Positions 39,199 through 40,874 of a DNA stretch of 40,874 bases are shown here, one piece after another. The notes beneath the pieces were generated by a model that searched no databases, was not told where the DNA came from, and was given only the letters and a program-made list of their open reading frames with translations. Numbering within the stretch: position 1 is the first letter of the stretch; each line of letters starts with the position of its first letter. The translations under genes were made by a program, and so were the position numbers. The stretch is taken from contig RDXH01000223.1 in assembly GCA_004292745.1 (NCBI GenBank), positions 1-40,874 on the forward strand, in the 5' to 3' direction. This DNA is from Oscillatoriales cyanobacterium (GTDB taxonomy: Bacteria > Cyanobacteriota > Cyanobacteriia > Cyanobacteriales > Microcoleaceae).

Positions 39199-39435
39199 GT
39201 CAGGTGATTTAACCGCGAAGGCGCGAAGTACGCGAAGCAAGAGAAGAGAGAGTTTAATACAGGACTCGGAAGAGAGGATTTTATATCACCCCCCCCTGCC
39301 CCCCCCTAGGGGGGAAGGAAGAAGGAAGAAGTCACCCCCCCCTGCCCCAGTAGGGGGGAAGGAAGAAGATCGAGGTGAAGAATGCTGATACAGCAAGCTT
39401 TTTAGCAACCGGGGTTTTTTATGAGTTATTCAGGA
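39199..39435. other. Right boundary of the ana island
   Basis: No real gene. It holds an accgcgaaggcgcgaagtac-type dispersed repeat, C-run/G-run units and the half terminator next to tldD. Confidence 0.55.
39286..39370. repeat. Tandem C-run/taggggggaaggaagaag repeats
   Basis: Two copies of a unit of about 40-49 bp (cacccccccctgcccc ... taggggggaaggaagaag) follow each other. Related to the repeat block at 9899-10010. Confidence 0.7.
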
Positions 39436-39438
39436 TTA
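39404..39438. repeat. 35-bp direct repeat, right copy (half terminator of tldD)
   Basis: agcaaccggggttttttat and the following bases to caggatta match 10552-10586 at 32 of 35 positions. For tldD on the minus strand this is only one arm of the original hairpin; the partner arm is at 10531-10549. Confidence 0.8.
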
Positions 39439-40803
39439 TCTGCCTCCGACAACCACATTTTTAATCCGTAAATGGGGGCCGCCGACACTGACTGGTAAAC
39501 CGCCTTGGCCGCCTTTACCACAACCGCCGTAGGCATAAACTGAGTCATTTCCGATCGCCTCAATGTCCTTGAGCGTTTGAAATACGTTACCACTTAAGGT
39601 GACATCACTGACAGGTTCTGCTAATTTGCCGTCGCGAATCATGTAACCTTGAGCCGCTGCAAAGGTAAACATTTCACCGTTGGTTTGTCCTCCCAGCATC
39701 CGCACTGCATAAACTCCTTCTGCGATGTCACCAATCATGTCATCAAAAGAATTTTCTCCAGATTCGATCGCCGTATTAGTCATGCGCACCAAGGGCATAA
39801 AACTAGCACTTAAAGCCCGCGCATTTCCCGTGGGACTTTCGCCCATTTTGCCGGCAGTTTCCCGATTGTGCATTCGAGTGGTTAAAACCCCATTTTTAAT
39901 TAAATGCTTGCACTGGGCGGGTACGCCTTCGTCGTCGTATTTCAATGTTCCGGGTAATCCTGGTAAGGTGGCATCATCGATGACATTCAATTGTTCGATG
40001 GCGACTGGTTTACCCAAGGTCAACAATTCCTGCATTTTGGGGTTTTCGTAAATGCCGTCTGCTTCCGATAAATGGCCGAAAGCTTCGTGAATAAATACCC
40101 CTGATAAATAAGGGTCTAAAATGACTGGATACTGGCCACCTTTGACTGATTTTGCTTCTAGTTGACTGACAGCTCGGACGGCAGCACTCTTAACACGATC
40201 TTCAATATTTGTCAAGACATTGTAGTCCGATCGCGAATGAATCGACTCAAACCCTTGGCGGACAATGCCGCCGTCACCACGGGCGATCGCGCCAAAACGT
40301 CCGGTGACATCCAATCGCTCTTGAGCGATGGAAGTGCCTTGGGAATTTACAAAATAAGTAATCCCAAATCGATCGCTATAACCGGCAATTGTAGTCTGAA
40401 TCCGCGGGTCATAATCTAATAACAATTGGTTGTAAGATTCCAGCAATTGTCGCTTTTGGGCTAAAGTAATCGAGCGAGGATCGCTACCTAATTCCACCGC
40501 TACATAATCTTGAATCGGGGTGACATCTGCTAGTATAGTTTTTTCGCTACCTACTAAGCGAGACTGAATTACAGATTCTTCAATGCGGTCTTTTAATTCA
40601 GCCAAACCATTAAAAGTGACAAAACTCCAGCCACCTTTGTGACAGGCGCGGATACCACCAGCGAGGCTAAAACTGCGGTTGACAGCATCCAACTGAGGCC
40701 CACGAAAACTAATGGCTGTTGACTCGCTTTGTTCGAGGCGAACTTCTAGATAATCTACCCGATCGCGGTAGGGTGCGATCGCTTCCATCAATTGTTCCTG
40801 CAT
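39436..40803 (-). CDS. tldD: TldD-family metalloprotease
   Basis: A 455-residue protein with the TldD zinc-type motif HEAFGH (His239, Glu240, His244) in IHEAFGHLSEADGIYE. The C-terminal GGCGKGGQGGLPVSVGGPHL segment fits TldD rather than its partner PmbA/TldE. TldD and TldE form a heterodimeric peptidase that trims unfolded peptides and matures some RiPPs. The partner gene would be expected upstream of the start, beyond the window edge. The stop overlaps the 35-bp repeat that marks the island boundary. Confidence 0.9.
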   Translation of the reverse strand: MQEQLMEAIAPYRDRVDYLEVRLEQSESTAISFRGPQLDAVNRSFSLAGGIRACHKGGWSFVTFNGLAELKDRIEESVIQSRLVGSEKTILADVTPIQDYVAVELGSDPRSITLAQKRQLLESYNQLLLDYDPRIQTTIAGYSDRFGITYFVNSQGTSIAQERLDVTGRFGAIARGDGGIVRQGFESIHSRSDYNVLTNIEDRVKSAAVRAVSQLEAKSVKGGQYPVILDPYLSGVFIHEAFGHLSEADGIYENPKMQELLTLGKPVAIEQLNVIDDATLPGLPGTLKYDDEGVPAQCKHLIKNGVLTTRMHNRETAGKMGESPTGNARALSASFMPLVRMTNTAIESGENSFDDMIGDIAEGVYAVRMLGGQTNGEMFTFAAAQGYMIRDGKLAEPVSDVTLSGNVFQTLKDIEAIGNDSVYAYGGCGKGGQGGLPVSVGGPHLRIKNVVVGGR

Positions 40804-40874
40804 CTATTTGTCCCTAGGAGTGATTCGCCTTAGCGTTGTAAAGAATAGCTAACTTTATTTTAATCCGCTGAATC

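Overview
The window is chromosomal DNA of a filamentous cyanobacterium. GCGATCGC (HIP1) octamers occur throughout, and there are heptanucleotide tandem repeats and C/G-rich palindromic repeats typical of Oscillatoriales. An Oscillatoria, Microcoleus or Kamptonema-like host is an inference.

Left flank (1-10.6 kb): a calcium-binding-repeat subtilase on the minus strand that runs off the window; a ClC-type anion transporter fused to CBS and universal-stress domains; a GT4-like glycosyltransferase with a small downstream ORF; a DHH/DHHA1 phosphoesterase (minus); a BioF-type synthase; and a 49-residue conserved small protein with a strong hairpin terminator. Right flank (39.4-40.9 kb): a TldD-type metalloprotease (minus).

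Between the flanks (about 10.6-39.4 kb) lies an island that I read as an anatoxin-a (ana) biosynthetic cluster. The order is anaB (prolyl-carrier oxidase), anaC (proline adenylation), anaD (carrier protein), anaE (KS-AT-DH-ER-KR-ACP), anaF (KS-AT-DH-KR-ACP) and anaG (KS-AT-ACP), followed by a zone of gene remnants, an anaJ-like cupin protein, an Old Yellow Enzyme ene-reductase (minus), an anaA type II thioesterase and an anaI MATE exporter. Proline is activated by AnaC, loaded on AnaD, oxidised by AnaB, extended by AnaE, AnaF and AnaG, released, cyclised and exported.

The cluster looks decayed or re-modelled. anaE is split by an apparent one-base loss in an A6 run. anaF has lost about 77 bp between KS and AT and is out of frame. 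AnaG has no room for the C-methyltransferase domain described in homoanatoxin-producing clusters. A 28-codon stub of an F420-dependent NADP-reductase-like gene (the type I associate with anaK, the dihydroanatoxin step) sits between two 132-bp direct repeats, and the nearby ene-reductase is a possible functional substitute. A GNAT gene, an amino-acid permease, a lipocalin-like gene and an IS1634-type transposase survive only as fragments.

The island is bracketed by 153-bp direct repeats (151/153 identical), by IS-end repeats in opposite orientation on the two sides, and by a 35-bp direct repeat that is half of the terminator between the 49-aa gene and tldD. This suggests acquisition or rearrangement at that terminator. 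HIP1 sites inside the PKS genes argue that the cluster is not recently imported from outside cyanobacteria. No tRNA, rRNA or CRISPR array was seen.
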